A DNA stretch of 64,000 nt from Luteolibacter algae (lineage in GTDB: Bacteria > Verrucomicrobiota > Verrucomicrobiia > Verrucomicrobiales > Akkermansiaceae): positions 1-64,000 of the forward strand of contig NZ_JBHUIT010000002.1 in the NCBI RefSeq assembly GCF_042683045.1, given 5' to 3'. Positions 38,156 to 48,264 of this stretch are shown in pieces. Made by a program: the position numbers and the translations under genes. The notes under the pieces were generated by a model, which was not told the origin of the DNA, ran no database searches, and saw nothing but the letters and a program-made list of their open reading frames with translations. Position 1 is the first letter of the stretch. Each line of letters opens with the position of its first letter.

Positions 38156-39637
38156 ATGTCAGAACTTGAACCCTATATCCCATATATTGCCACGGCACTA
38201 GTCGCCCTTTTTGTTGGCTGGCTTATTACATTTCTTGCAGCCGGCAGTGGCAAATCCGCGCTTCTCGAGCGCTTGAAGGCGGAAGAGCGCCGCTCCGCGG
38301 AAATCGAAGCACGGCTGGCGAATGCCGAAGCTGAAGCGGAGCGCAGTGAAACAGAAGCCCTCACATACCGCACACAGCTTGGCGAGCTCACCAGCCGCCT
38401 GGATGCGGAGCGCAAAGCCGCCAATGAGAAACAAGCCCTTTTGGAGCGGGCGGAGGCCACACTATCAAACACCTTCAAAGCTCTCTCTGCAGACGCACTG
38501 CGGGGTGCCTCCGAGCAATTTCTCCATCTGGCCAAGTCCACCCTCGCCGCCCAGACTGAAGAAGCGAAAGGTGATATTGAAAAGCGGAAAACGGCGATCG
38601 AATCGCTCGTCCGGCCAGTAGCCGAGTCTTTGGGAAAATTCGAGCTCCGCATCGGGGAAATCGAGAAAATCCGTGAAGGCGCTTATTCCGCGCTGAAGGA
38701 GCAGGTTCGCGCCCTCGGCGAAGGCCAGCTTGGGTTACAACGGGAAACCGCCTCCCTGGTGAAAGCCTTGCGCCAGCCGACCGGCCGCGGCCAGTGGGGT
38801 GAAATGCAGCTCCGGCGCGTTGTCGAGCTCGCCGGGATGCAGGAACACTGCGATTTCTCCCTCCAGACATCGGTCACGACCGATGAAGGCAAGCGCCTGC
38901 GTCCGGATCTGGTGGTGAAACTACCTCTGGGTAAAACAATCGTCATCGATTCCAAAACACCTATGGACGCATACCTCAATGCACTTGAGTCCGCCGATGA
39001 CAAGGAGCGCACGAATTTCCTTCTTCAGCACGCCCGCCAGCTACGCGATCATATTCAACAGCTTTCCTCGAAGAAATACACAGAACAGTTTCCCGAAAAT
39101 CCTGAATTCACCGTGCTTTTTCTACCCAGCGAATCCTTCTTTTCCGCAGCTCTCCAGGCAGACCCCGGCTTGATCGAGCGCGGTGTGGAAAATGGTGTGA
39201 TTCTCGCCACTCCGACGACCTTGATCGCGCTTCTCAAGGCTGTAGCCTACGGCTGGAGACAAGAGGCTCTGGCTATCAATGCAAAAGAAATCTCGGAACT
39301 TGGCCGCACCATGCACGAGCGGCTCGGGAAACTGGCGGAACATTTCGGCAAGCTTGGCAACTCGCTCAATAGCGCGGTAAGCCACTATAACAGCGCCATT
39401 GGCTGCTACGAGACCCGCGTGCTAAGCACGGCCCGGAAGTTTGAGGCATTAAAAGCCGCTCCAGAGGGGATGACTCTTCCTGATCTTGATGCGATCGATA
39501 AAAGCACCCGCCCATTGCTCACTGCGAATCCCGATGTCGATATCGAAGCCGCTGACGATTTCGCATTCGTCCCGGAGAAAGATACCGCCTCCAAAAATGC
39601 AGCCAGCGATCTCCGCAGTGCTTTTGAGGACTTTTAG
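38156..39637 (+). CDS. rmuC: RmuC-family DNA recombination protein
   Basis: 493 residues. One N-terminal membrane helix (IPYIATALVALFVGWLITFLAAG), a long coiled coil (about 35-165, LLERLKAEERRSAEIEARLANAE), then the RmuC core: GRGQWGEMQLRRVVELAGM, LRPDLVVKLPLGKTIVIDSKTPMDAYL (with the PD-(D/E)xK-like DSK), and LFLPSESFFSAALQADPGLIE. RmuC limits inversions between short repeats, perhaps as a nuclease. It is followed 9 bp later by a methyltransferase gene. Confidence 0.92.
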   Translation: MSELEPYIPYIATALVALFVGWLITFLAAGSGKSALLERLKAEERRSAEIEARLANAEAEAERSETEALTYRTQLGELTSRLDAERKAANEKQALLERAEATLSNTFKALSADALRGASEQFLHLAKSTLAAQTEEAKGDIEKRKTAIESLVRPVAESLGKFELRIGEIEKIREGAYSALKEQVRALGEGQLGLQRETASLVKALRQPTGRGQWGEMQLRRVVELAGMQEHCDFSLQTSVTTDEGKRLRPDLVVKLPLGKTIVIDSKTPMDAYLNALESADDKERTNFLLQHARQLRDHIQQLSSKKYTEQFPENPEFTVLFLPSESFFSAALQADPGLIERGVENGVILATPTTLIALLKAVAYGWRQEALAINAKEISELGRTMHERLGKLAEHFGKLGNSLNSAVSHYNSAIGCYETRVLSTARKFEALKAAPEGMTLPDLDAIDKSTRPLLTANPDVDIEAADDFAFVPEKDTASKNAASDLRSAFEDF

Positions 39638-39646
39638 CAAGGGCAA

Positions 39647-40249
39647 ATGATCATCCAACGGCTTCCTTTTTCCTACGAGGGTATCGACGGTGATATCCAG
39701 CGGCTTGGAGCGTTGCTCAAGCATGCTTTCACTACCGCCGGGTTACGGTTTAGCGGGCGATTGTCGATCCTGAATCTCGCCTGCGGACGGGCGGACGAGA
39801 CCGGTGTGCTTTCCACTGCCATCGCACCGGCAGAATGCGGATTCTACCTCGGGATGGACTTGCGGGCGGACGCGGTGGCGGAGGCCAGAAGACGCTGGGA
39901 GCTAGTGGATGGTGAAATCGATTTCCGTGAAGGAAATGCCGCCATGATCGGCAGGATGAAATTGCTGCCAAAGTTCGATCTCATTTTCATCCGTCATCAG
40001 AATTACTGGCATGAGCCTATGGTCTGGGAAGGGATCATTGATGAAGCCTTGGCCGCTTTGGACGATAGCGGAGTGCTTGTCTGCACGTCCTATTTCGATT
40101 TGGAGCACGAGCTCCTGGTTGCAAGCCTGCGCACACGTGGAGCACAGATTCTCGTAAATCTCCGGCATCCGTTCTCCCGGGAGCTACCGGATGCCGAAGG
40201 AAAAAGCGTGGATCGCTGGGTGGCGATATTTAAAAAAGATCCGCTTTAA
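39647..40249 (+). CDS. Class I SAM-dependent methyltransferase
   Basis: 200 residues. The SAM-binding motif I appears as LSILNLACGRADETGVLS (about 39-56), the acidic tip of strand 2 as LGMDLRADAV, and motif IV as FDLIFIRHQNYW. The fold covers the whole chain and there is no substrate domain, so it is not assignable to a substrate. It is coupled to rmuC by a 9-bp gap and overlaps the end of the opposite nitroreductase gene by 4 bp. Confidence 0.75.
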   Translation: MIIQRLPFSYEGIDGDIQRLGALLKHAFTTAGLRFSGRLSILNLACGRADETGVLSTAIAPAECGFYLGMDLRADAVAEARRRWELVDGEIDFREGNAAMIGRMKLLPKFDLIFIRHQNYWHEPMVWEGIIDEALAALDDSGVLVCTSYFDLEHELLVASLRTRGAQILVNLRHPFSRELPDAEGKSVDRWVAIFKKDPL

Positions 40250-40890
40250 ATATGGACGATCACCCGCTCGTGCGGGTAACGCGCTTTCGGCGCTACTGCG
40301 TATTTGTCATCCGCGGAGCGATAGCCGAGCGCACATGCCACGGCTGTCGCATACCCACTATCCTTCAGGCCCAGCACCTCATCGTATCCATCGGCGGAAA
40401 TTCCCTCGAGAGGGCACGAATCGATCCCCATGAGTGCTGCTGAAGACATCAGCTGCCCGAGCGCGATGTAGACCTGCCGGGCGTTCCACGCCTGTTGCTC
40501 AGCTGGGGTTTTGCCAGAGGAGAAAGAAGAAATCACGCCCGATAACCCTGCCAGAGCATCGAGAGGTGTGCCTTGCACTTCCGAAAGCCGTGCGATCCAG
40601 GAATCGATATCCTGCCGGGAGAGATCTGTGCGCGCCGTAAGAACCACCAGATGCGAGGCATCCGTCACCTGGCTCTGCCCCCAGGATTCCGCCTTGAGTT
40701 TTTCACGGATATCCGGGGAATCGATCACGAGGAACTTCCACGGCTGAAGCCCGAAGGAAGATGGAGTCAGCGTCAAAGATGTCTCAATAGCCGACCAGAC
40801 CTCAGGTAAAATTTTTTGAGAAGAATCGAAAACCTTGGTCGCGTAGCGGAAATTCAGAGCAGATAGTAACTCGCTTGGTGAGATGGACAT
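40246..40890 (-). CDS. Nitroreductase-family NAD(P)H oxidoreductase
   Basis: 214 residues of the NfsB/YdgI type: FRYATKVFDSS near the N-terminus binds FMN phosphate, LTPSSFGLQPWKFLVI (about 39-54) is the second FMN contact, and GIDSCPLEGISADGYDEVLGL with ATAVACALGYRSADDKYAVAPKARYP is the C-terminal FMN and dimer region. It reduces nitro compounds, quinones or flavins using NAD(P)H. The gene precedes lptD by 10 bp only in position, as both read leftward; lptD ends at 40901. Confidence 0.88.
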   Translation of the reverse strand: MSISPSELLSALNFRYATKVFDSSQKILPEVWSAIETSLTLTPSSFGLQPWKFLVIDSPDIREKLKAESWGQSQVTDASHLVVLTARTDLSRQDIDSWIARLSEVQGTPLDALAGLSGVISSFSSGKTPAEQQAWNARQVYIALGQLMSSAALMGIDSCPLEGISADGYDEVLGLKDSGYATAVACALGYRSADDKYAVAPKARYPHERVIVHI

Positions 40891-40900
40891 GATAAGGGCA

Positions 40901-43363
40901 CTATTGGGTCTCCAGACTGAAAGGCAAGGAGGCGGAAGGGAAATCTTTCAATGTCAGGCTAAAGACGATGCCGAACTCATCCTCGTAGCGGTTATCCCGG
41001 TGGCTGATGCCCACTCCGGCGACCCAGTTTCCCAAATCGCGCTGAAGCACATACTGCTGCAGCTCCAGGATACCATCGTCCATTTCCATGACATGGTTCG
41101 TGCCAACACCCCAGTTCTCGCTGAGCCGCAGATAGGTATCCAGCTCGATACGATCCGAATCCAAGAGCACTGGATGATTGCTAAGATGGCGATAACCCAG
41201 GGCGAACTCCAGGTTCTCATGCGGCATGAATCTTACGCGGGAGCTGAGCTCCGAGAAACCGGATCCTCCGTCGATCACAGGAACCTGGGTTTCCAGATCG
41301 AGACCCAGCCAAGGCAGCGGCTGCCACCGGATATCATTGTAAAGATTTGAGAAACTCCGGTTTCCTTCCGGATCATCCACGTAGGAATCCATGTAGGTAT
41401 CGACAAACAGCCATTCGTGGGATTGATCGTCCCGGCGGGTGATGAGGTGGTTCCGTGCGCCGAAGCGGACGATATTCCAGCTGTCAAACTCATCAATCGC
41501 CGTGAAACGCGATGGATCCAGCGAGCGCGGACGGGTGGTAAATGTCAGACGATCGATTTTCGGATAATCCGAGCTCAACTCATCCGCGGCAACTACCGAC
41601 CAATTCACGTAGGCCTGCATCACGTGTAGAATTCCGTTCAGCCCCAATCCCGGGTTTTCATAGTTTCCGTAATCCTTGGAGAGTTTCACCGCTGCTTCCG
41701 CACCGCCATGCAGCATAAATCGGGCATCGGACTCGGCAGGTCCCTGGACGGAAGAGTAATGGGTATATGCCCCACCCACGTGCGGGGTGAGCGTAAACCA
41801 ATCGCTATAAGTGATCGGGGCCGAAAATGAATGATTGGTATGGAATCGGTTGAAACCGGTATCGAGCAGCTGCGAGCGGATGGACTCCGCACGGGGATCG
41901 CCCGGCGGCAGAGACCGTATGAGCTGCACCAGGGATCGCTCGTATCCATTGAGCTGGGAAAGCAGATCCGGATTGAGCGGAGTGCCAGCGGGCTGCGCGA
42001 GAAGTGGATCGATGATGTTGCGCCGGGTTAAATCCGCTGCCTGCACTCCGCGGACGGAAAATGAAGTCTGCCCCTCATGCAATAGCGGAGAGCCAAACAA
42101 TGGCCTGCGGACCTGATCGAGAGCAATCTCGGGACTTTGGGTATCCTCACGGTAGAAGTCATTTACCCGGATCCGCCCGAAGATCGAGAGCAAGGAAGTC
42201 TCGTCACGGCGGAAAAGCCCGATGGTATTGTCCGGTGCCGGATTGGAGCGAAAGATGTCCGGCTGGAAATCCTCCAGATAATATTGATCCGAAAGCAGGG
42301 TCAAATTCGTATCGAACCTCCAATCGGCATTCGGTTCGAAGTCCAATTCCTGACGATCTTTCAGCTGGACCTCATAGCGGTTGGGATCCGTGGAAAAACG
42401 CGGAATGCCGGTCCGTGAATCCTCCGGATCAAGATCGTGAAGGTAATAGAAGCTCAGCCCGGAGATTTCTTCCCGATTTTCTTCACGGATATCGATAAGA
42501 TCGAGACCGACTCCCGCACCACGCGTCGTCCGGATGTCAAAATTCCATTTGGAAAGCAGCCAGGCATTCTCGTTTTCACCGGTCAGAGGGTTCGGCTCCC
42601 CACCGAGCATGATTCCATAGCTGTTCAAGAGGTATGGCCCCCAGTTCGAACGTGCTCCGGGCACGAAATGATAGCCCAGCTCCGCATCAAGTGGCTGGCT
42701 GAAATATGGCAGCCAGAAAACCGGCGTTTCTCCCGCGTAAAGTTTGAGATTTTTGAAGGTAACCTTATCTCCCGGATAAACTGTCGTCTTATCGGAACGC
42801 ACCCAGAAATTCGGGTTTTGCACATCGTGCGTTGTAATCCCCGCATGCTCTCCGATGAAGATTTGTTTACCGTTTACGGATTCACCGGTGAATTTACCGG
42901 ATTCCAGCAAGATCGGATCCATCGAGACCCGCAATCCCGAGGCGTCCAGCCGGCCGGACTCATAATAATAAACCGCCGCATCGCCGCGCTGCAGAATATT
43001 GTCTTCGTAGACTGATACATTCCCCACGAAGGTGACGGACTTTTCCTTCAAATCCACGTTCGCGCGATCGGAAAAAATTTCCAAACCATTATCTCCTGTG
43101 ACATGGACAGGCCCACCCAGCCGTATCCCGTCCTCCAGATTTCCTTCTATGGTGCCACCGAGGTTATCGATTTTGAGATTATCCGGCAGGCTCGGTCCCT
43201 CCGTCATCGCTCCGAGTGGAATTTCCGGGGCTGGCACGGGCTGGATGAGATCGACAGGCGGTGGCACGGAGCCATCCGGCAAAAGCTGCCCTTCCTGAGC
43301 GGACAGGGTGAGTGACAGAAGCGGGAAAAGCCTTGCGGCGGCCGGGATTCGGAAGGACGACAT
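40901..43363 (-). CDS. lptD: LPS-assembly outer-membrane protein LptD
   Basis: 820 residues from the ATG at 43363, which gives a signal peptide (MSSFRIPAAARLFPLLSLTLSA). An N-terminal OstA/LptA-like beta-taco domain (about 55-190: VHVTGDNGLEIFSDRANVDLKEKSVTFVGNV) is followed by the large barrel domain (about 230-815), which includes the lumen entry region FWLPYFSQP. LptD with LptE inserts lipopolysaccharide in the outer leaflet, so this organism has an LPS-bearing outer membrane. The cysteine pairs that form disulfides in E. coli LptD are absent. Confidence 0.9.
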   Translation of the reverse strand: MSSFRIPAAARLFPLLSLTLSAQEGQLLPDGSVPPPVDLIQPVPAPEIPLGAMTEGPSLPDNLKIDNLGGTIEGNLEDGIRLGGPVHVTGDNGLEIFSDRANVDLKEKSVTFVGNVSVYEDNILQRGDAAVYYYESGRLDASGLRVSMDPILLESGKFTGESVNGKQIFIGEHAGITTHDVQNPNFWVRSDKTTVYPGDKVTFKNLKLYAGETPVFWLPYFSQPLDAELGYHFVPGARSNWGPYLLNSYGIMLGGEPNPLTGENENAWLLSKWNFDIRTTRGAGVGLDLIDIREENREEISGLSFYYLHDLDPEDSRTGIPRFSTDPNRYEVQLKDRQELDFEPNADWRFDTNLTLLSDQYYLEDFQPDIFRSNPAPDNTIGLFRRDETSLLSIFGRIRVNDFYREDTQSPEIALDQVRRPLFGSPLLHEGQTSFSVRGVQAADLTRRNIIDPLLAQPAGTPLNPDLLSQLNGYERSLVQLIRSLPPGDPRAESIRSQLLDTGFNRFHTNHSFSAPITYSDWFTLTPHVGGAYTHYSSVQGPAESDARFMLHGGAEAAVKLSKDYGNYENPGLGLNGILHVMQAYVNWSVVAADELSSDYPKIDRLTFTTRPRSLDPSRFTAIDEFDSWNIVRFGARNHLITRRDDQSHEWLFVDTYMDSYVDDPEGNRSFSNLYNDIRWQPLPWLGLDLETQVPVIDGGSGFSELSSRVRFMPHENLEFALGYRHLSNHPVLLDSDRIELDTYLRLSENWGVGTNHVMEMDDGILELQQYVLQRDLGNWVAGVGISHRDNRYEDEFGIVFSLTLKDFPSASLPFSLETQ

Positions 43364-43451
43364 CGCCGCAAAGTGAACAGGAAAGCACCGGGGTAAGTAA
43401 AGGAACAAGATGGATTCCCCTAAAGACCCTCCAAGCCCTGCATTCCGGCGT

Positions 43452-44216
43452 TTAACGCAGTCCAAGCGCATAGCGCACTTCCGGATCCTTCAGTGCATCT
43501 GTAAGTAAAGGGTGCCGCAACAGAGTGCTGAAACGTTTCTCCCGGGCAAGATTTCTCAGCTCCGGCTCGTCCACAATGATAGCACGTGGATAAGGACGCC
43601 CCGTGTCTGGATCAAGCACAGGCGCCAACGGGTTCTCGGGATTTGCTGCAATAATCTTGGCGAGTTTGACTCTCGGGTCGGAGGTAAGCGGATCCAGGTA
43701 ACCCATCACTTCTGGCGGGATCGCTACAGCAATGGAGTTTTTGAGCCGACCGCCCAGCCCCCAGCTCTCGCCGGTCTTCTGAGTGGATTCCTTGATGTCC
43801 GCGATGGAGCTGAAATGATGTAGAATTGTTGCTGCCATCAGGCAAAGAAGCGCCGCAGGAAGCAACGTAACCATCAGCCGGAAGACCAATTGCCCGATTG
43901 AACGTGGAGCCACATCCTCCGCCGCCTTTGGAAGCGGTGCGCGAAAAAAACCAATGATTTTCCGCAAAACCACAAGCGTTACCAAAAAAGCCAGGATCGG
44001 TAGCCCCGTAGTGATCACAGGAGAAGTTTTCCCTGTCCATTCGATCGCCAAAGCCGGGGCTTTTTGCCAAACCTCGAAGCCAGCCCAAGCACTCGCCACC
44101 AAGAATGCCGAGTTAACAAAAGTCCTCGCCAGCCCCCGCAGAAACATGTAGCCGGCACATACCGCAAAGACGATGAGAGCTGCCGTGCCTAGAGAGATTT
44201 CCGGAAGGGTTTCCAT
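43452..44216 (-). CDS. CvpA-like membrane protein
   Basis: 254 residues from ATG 44216; the open frame continues upstream into aroC but does not look coded. Four membrane helices lie at about 8-27, 34-49, 62-82 and 110-140 (ALIVFAVCAGYMFLRGLARTFVNSAFLVASAWAGF opens it, as in CvpA/colicin V production proteins). A soluble C-terminal part follows (about 150-254). CvpA proteins act in envelope homeostasis; the assignment is moderate. The gene starts 8 bp after aroC. Confidence 0.6.
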   Translation of the reverse strand: METLPEISLGTAALIVFAVCAGYMFLRGLARTFVNSAFLVASAWAGFEVWQKAPALAIEWTGKTSPVITTGLPILAFLVTLVVLRKIIGFFRAPLPKAAEDVAPRSIGQLVFRLMVTLLPAALLCLMAATILHHFSSIADIKESTQKTGESWGLGGRLKNSIAVAIPPEVMGYLDPLTSDPRVKLAKIIAANPENPLAPVLDPDTGRPYPRAIIVDEPELRNLAREKRFSTLLRHPLLTDALKDPEVRYALGLR

Positions 44217-44223
44217 ACGAAGC

Positions 44224-45309
44224 TCACACTCGCATGATCGCCCGTTGGCGCAACAAGTGATCGGTAAGGACCAGAGTCGCCATCGCTTCGACGATCGGAA
44301 CCGCACGTGGGAGCACGCAGGCATCGTGTCTACCACGTCCTTGCAGTGTGGTATTTTCCCCCTTGTCGGTGACGGTGTCCTGCTGGGAAATGATCGTTGC
44401 CGTAGGCTTGAAGGCCACCCGGAAGATGATGGTTTCACCATTGGAAATGCCACCCTGGACACCGCCTGAATGATTGCTGGTTGTGCGGATCTTTCCGTCT
44501 TTCATGACGAATGGATCGTTGTGTTCCTTGCCTGTGAGAAGCGTCCCGGAAAAGCCCGAGCCAATTTCAAAACCCTTTGTCGCGGGAATCGAAAGCATTG
44601 CCTTGGCCAATTCCGCCTCCAGCTTGTCGAAAATCGGTTCACCCAAACCCGGAGGACAATTCCGTATGACACACTCGATCACCCCTCCAACAGAATTTCC
44701 GTCGGAGCGGATCTTCTTGATATGCTCGATCATGTCTGCGGCCATTTCGGGATCCCCGGTGCGGACGATATTTGATTCGATGGTTTCGGCGGTCACCGTC
44801 TCCGGATCCACATTTGCCTCGAGATGCTGAATCGTCTTCACCCATGCAAGCACTTCAATGCCCGGAGCGATCTTATCCAAAACCTGTTTCCCTACCGCCG
44901 CTGCCGCCACGCGGCCAATCGTCTCGCGGGCGGATGCTCGTCCCCCACCCGATGGAGCACGGATACCATACTTCGCATCATAGGTGTAATCCGCATGGGA
45001 AGGACGGTATTTCACGGCCATCTCCTCGTAGGCCGAGGGGCGCTGATCCGTATTGCGAACCAGGATCGAAATCGGCGTGCCCAGAGTTTTCCCATCGTGA
45101 AGGCCGGAGAGAACTTCCGCAGTGTCCGCTTCTTTACGCGGAGTGACAATCTCGGATTGACCGGGACGGCGCCGATCCAGCTGATACTGAATGTCTTCGA
45201 GAGAAACCGGTATGCACGGAGGGCAACCATCGATAATCACGCCGACTCCTCCGCCGTGTGACTCGCCATAAGTATGAATGCGGAAAATTTCGCCAAAAGT
45301 GGATGACAT
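44224..45309 (-). CDS. aroC: Chorismate synthase
   Basis: 361 residues from the ATG at 45309, matching the conserved start MSSTFGEIFRIHTYGESHG. The family signatures GESHGGGVGVIIDGCPPG-like opening, RPGQSEIVTPRKEADTAEVLSG, RPSHADYTYDAKYGIRAPSGGGRASARETIGRVAAAA and the C-terminal HSGGVQGGISNGE are present. It converts EPSP to chorismate using reduced FMN. Operon neighbours: sixA upstream and the CvpA-like gene 8 bp downstream. Confidence 0.96.
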   Translation of the reverse strand: MSSTFGEIFRIHTYGESHGGGVGVIIDGCPPCIPVSLEDIQYQLDRRRPGQSEIVTPRKEADTAEVLSGLHDGKTLGTPISILVRNTDQRPSAYEEMAVKYRPSHADYTYDAKYGIRAPSGGGRASARETIGRVAAAAVGKQVLDKIAPGIEVLAWVKTIQHLEANVDPETVTAETIESNIVRTGDPEMAADMIEHIKKIRSDGNSVGGVIECVIRNCPPGLGEPIFDKLEAELAKAMLSIPATKGFEIGSGFSGTLLTGKEHNDPFVMKDGKIRTTSNHSGGVQGGISNGETIIFRVAFKPTATIISQQDTVTDKGENTTLQGRGRHDACVLPRAVPIVEAMATLVLTDHLLRQRAIMRV

Positions 45310-45368
45310 GGGAAGAATAAGGAAAAATGATCTTACAAAATGCGCCGGGGCGCTGGAGAAACGTGTAG

Positions 45369-45854
45369 CTATTCCAAGTGCTTGGCCAGCTTGAAGGGCA
45401 GCAAGAAACGCAGAACCGCTTGGCGGAACGGCGGGTTGATCTCGAGACATGTTACGGAACCTTTCCGGACCTCGATGCAATCTCCCGCCGCGCCTAACGC
45501 GTATTCAATGAACTGGGAGAAATCGGGCTCATGCCCGACAAGCATGACGGTCTCGAAATCACGGAAGCCGGCCAGCTCGGTCACCGCTCTAACCGGGTTC
45601 ATCCCTGCGGATAACCAGGATTGACTGATCGCTCCGGGCAATCTTGCCGCCATCGTAAAGGCATCCGCCGTTTGTCTTGTCCGGACCAGCGGACTGCAAA
45701 GAACGAGATCCGGCAACATTTCAGCCGCGGACAGGACACGTGCTGCTTCCCTGGCTTGCTGGTGGCCTTTTTCGACCAAAGCTCGTGAGAAATCGGTCCC
45801 TCCAGCCGGCCTGCGTTCTTCTGCTTTCCCATGGCGGAGTAATAGAAGATTCAT
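45369..45854 (-). CDS. sixA: Phosphohistidine phosphatase SixA-like
   Basis: 161 residues. The histidine-phosphatase motif LLLLRHGKAEER (RHG at about 7-9) opens the protein, with LCSPLVRTRQTAD (second Arg) and MLVGHEPDFS (second catalytic His) following. SixA removes phosphate from phosphohistidine in HPr-like domains. It sits between fabG and aroC on the same strand, with a 49-bp gap to fabG. Confidence 0.88.
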   Translation of the reverse strand: MNLLLLRHGKAEERRPAGGTDFSRALVEKGHQQAREAARVLSAAEMLPDLVLCSPLVRTRQTADAFTMAARLPGAISQSWLSAGMNPVRAVTELAGFRDFETVMLVGHEPDFSQFIEYALGAAGDCIEVRKGSVTCLEINPPFRQAVLRFLLPFKLAKHLE

Positions 45855-45903
45855 AGACTGGAAGGATTCGATTGATTGGGAAGCAGGTCTCTGCTGCGGG
45901 ACA

Positions 45904-46647
45904 TTACATCGTCATGCCACCGTCGACTGCGATGACCTGGCCAGTAATATACCGGGCGGCGGGACTAGCCAGGAAGGTTACGGTTTTTGCAATATCCTCC
46001 GTTTTCCCGAAGCTTGCCAATGGAATTTTCCCGATAACTGCTTCTTTCACGTTTTCGGGAAGTTCATCAGTCATATCCGTAGTGATGAAACCCGGCGCAA
46101 TCGCATTGCAGGTCACCGCCCGCCCGGCAAGCTCGCGCGCCACCGCTTTGGTAAAGCCGATAAGGCCGGCCTTACTCGCGGAATAATTCGCCTGCCCGGC
46201 ATTCCCGATCAATCCGATGACCGATGCAATATTGATAATGCGGGAGTTCTCCCCCTTCATCAGAGGCCGCATGAAAGCTTTCACCGTATTGAACGCACCT
46301 TTGAGATTGGTATCCACAACGCTATCCCAATCCCCTTCCTTCATACGCATAAGCAGTCCGTCACGAGTAACGCCCGCATTGTTTACCAGGATATTCACCG
46401 CGCCGACTTCGTCTCCAATACGTTTTGCCAGAGCTTGCACCGCCTCGTGATCGGCAACGTCTACCGCATAGGATACGCACGAATCCGGGAAGGACTTATT
46501 GATTTCCTCCGCTGCAGCACCACAGCTTCCTTCACTACGGCTGATGAGCACAACTTTTGCTCCACCTTCGGCGAAAGCTCGTGCGATTTCCTGACCGATT
46601 CCTCTTCCGGCTCCGGTAACTACAGCGATCTGATTTTCGAATAACAT
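45904..46647 (-). CDS. fabG: 3-oxoacyl-ACP reductase FabG
   Basis: 247 residues of the classical short-chain dehydrogenase type: VTGAGRGIGQEIA (NADPH binding, about 10-22), NNAGVTRD (about 88), active Ser in NIASVIGLIGNAG, and YSASK (Tyr and Lys of the catalytic triad, about 153-157). It reduces 3-oxoacyl-ACP in fatty-acid synthesis. The gene follows the xylulokinase gene by 25 bp and precedes sixA on the same strand, so it is co-transcribed with them. Confidence 0.92.
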   Translation of the reverse strand: MLFENQIAVVTGAGRGIGQEIARAFAEGGAKVVLISRSEGSCGAAAEEINKSFPDSCVSYAVDVADHEAVQALAKRIGDEVGAVNILVNNAGVTRDGLLMRMKEGDWDSVVDTNLKGAFNTVKAFMRPLMKGENSRIINIASVIGLIGNAGQANYSASKAGLIGFTKAVARELAGRAVTCNAIAPGFITTDMTDELPENVKEAVIGKIPLASFGKTEDIAKTVTFLASPAARYITGQVIAVDGGMTM

Positions 46648-46672
46648 GATTATTTCTTCTTGGGGTAAAATT

Positions 46673-48220
46673 TTAAGCTTGGGTGAAATTTCTTAGAAGT
46701 TTCTCGAAATTCTCGAGCGCGGTCGAGTATTTCCCGGAGAGTTCCTTATTCGGCTGGAGCAACGAATCCGGCGAGGCCTTGCAGAACGATTTCTGCAGCT
46801 CCGGAAGATCGTGACCAGCGGATGCGGCAGCGATCAATGCGGCACCAAGAGCCGCTGAGTTTGTGACCTCAAATCGCTCCACGGGGACCTGGAAGACATC
46901 CGCGACCAACTGGGCGATTCCATCATTCATCGCAGCGCCACCCGTCAGACGGACACGTCCGGTCTCAACCCCCATCCAAGCGGAATGAAGCTTCATATTC
47001 AGAAACTGACCTTCCACCAACGATCGGATTCGCAATGCGGCATCCGGACGTTCGGAAAAGTCGATAACCGGCTCCTCGAAATCAAAACGAGGAGTGATTT
47101 CCGCTCCATAAAATGGCAAGGTGATGTTCTTGCCTGCCGAAGACAACGTCTCTACCAATGCATCCTTATCGAAGGCTGACCAATCCACACCGAGCTCGTC
47201 ACGGAGAGCCTCCCGGGCAAGTGAACCATTCCGGAAACAGATCAGCGACATGAATCCTCCAGCCGGATTGCCAAACACATGGCCAAAGCCCTGCGGGTCG
47301 GTCTTCGGAGTCGGCATAGCAGCAAAGAATGTGTCGCTGGTGCCGAGAGAAATCACCACCTGTCCTGGAGTCGTCGCACCCATTCCAACGAGGGACGCCG
47401 GATTATCTCCCGTAAACGGACAAACTTCGCAGTCCGGAGAAAAGCCATATTTTTCGGTGAAGTAAGAGGAAATCCGCCCCCCGGCAACCAAACATGAGCC
47501 CACCCCCGGAAGCTTCTCCGCCAGATCCGGTGCAGTCGCTTCCAACAGCTTTTCATCCCATTTCAAATCACCCAAGTTCAACAAATTCATGCCTGCTCCA
47601 TCCCCGTAATCAATCGGCATTGATTTCCCCGCCAGCACAGATGCGATGAAGGAACTTACTAAATGTATACGTCTGGTTTTTTTGTAAGAATCAGGATTCT
47701 TTTTATAAAACCGTCGGATTTGAGGTCCTGTAAACCGCTCAATCGCCACCGATCCCGAGAGGACGCACACCTCTGCTGCGCCGCCCACCTGGGCCGAGAT
47801 CTCAGCACACTCCTCATGTGTCGAGGTGTCCATCCAGATCGGCGAGGTCTGGCGCACCAGCGCTGGAGCGATCTGCTCCGGGAGCGACTTTCCTTTTGCT
47901 AGGCTCTCAAGCACTTCATCGAAGTTTTCGCCAAGATAAACCGAGCCATGTTGCTGACCGGAACCCGCAATCCGCTCAATGGAAGAAAGATCCGTGATTT
48001 CCGAAAGACTGGAAAACAGTGAATCCAATGCATCAAGCCACATCATCGGATCCGCGTGAACTACACCATCTTCCCCGCCCGGGATAAAACCGCTCGGCGC
48101 TTTATATTGAGGCAGGTCTTTCCCGAAATTGATCGAAGAGGAAGCGACAACCCGTCCAGTCGATGGATCGATAACCATCGCGCTGAGGGATTGGGTAGAG
48201 GAATCAAGACCTAAATACAT
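46673..48220 (-). CDS. xylB: Xylulokinase (FGGY carbohydrate kinase)
   Basis: 515 residues. LGLDSSTQSLSAMVID opens the FGGY N-terminal domain (about 3-18); SGQQHGSVYLG (about 86-96), IWMDTSTHEECAE and PFTGDNPASLVGMGATTPGQVVISLGTSDTFFA carry substrate and phosphate contacts, and GVETGRVRLTGGAAMNDGIAQLVADVFQVPVE is the C-terminal ATP-binding part. The layout resembles the xylulokinase subgroup close to the eukaryotic form. It phosphorylates D-xylulose. No xylose isomerase gene is nearby. Confidence 0.85.
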   Translation of the reverse strand: MYLGLDSSTQSLSAMVIDPSTGRVVASSSINFGKDLPQYKAPSGFIPGGEDGVVHADPMMWLDALDSLFSSLSEITDLSSIERIAGSGQQHGSVYLGENFDEVLESLAKGKSLPEQIAPALVRQTSPIWMDTSTHEECAEISAQVGGAAEVCVLSGSVAIERFTGPQIRRFYKKNPDSYKKTRRIHLVSSFIASVLAGKSMPIDYGDGAGMNLLNLGDLKWDEKLLEATAPDLAEKLPGVGSCLVAGGRISSYFTEKYGFSPDCEVCPFTGDNPASLVGMGATTPGQVVISLGTSDTFFAAMPTPKTDPQGFGHVFGNPAGGFMSLICFRNGSLAREALRDELGVDWSAFDKDALVETLSSAGKNITLPFYGAEITPRFDFEEPVIDFSERPDAALRIRSLVEGQFLNMKLHSAWMGVETGRVRLTGGAAMNDGIAQLVADVFQVPVERFEVTNSAALGAALIAAASAGHDLPELQKSFCKASPDSLLQPNKELSGKYSTALENFEKLLRNFTQA

Positions 48221-48264
48221 GGGCGGAGTTTTTGTAAGAAATCAAAGCGTTCAAGCACGAACAC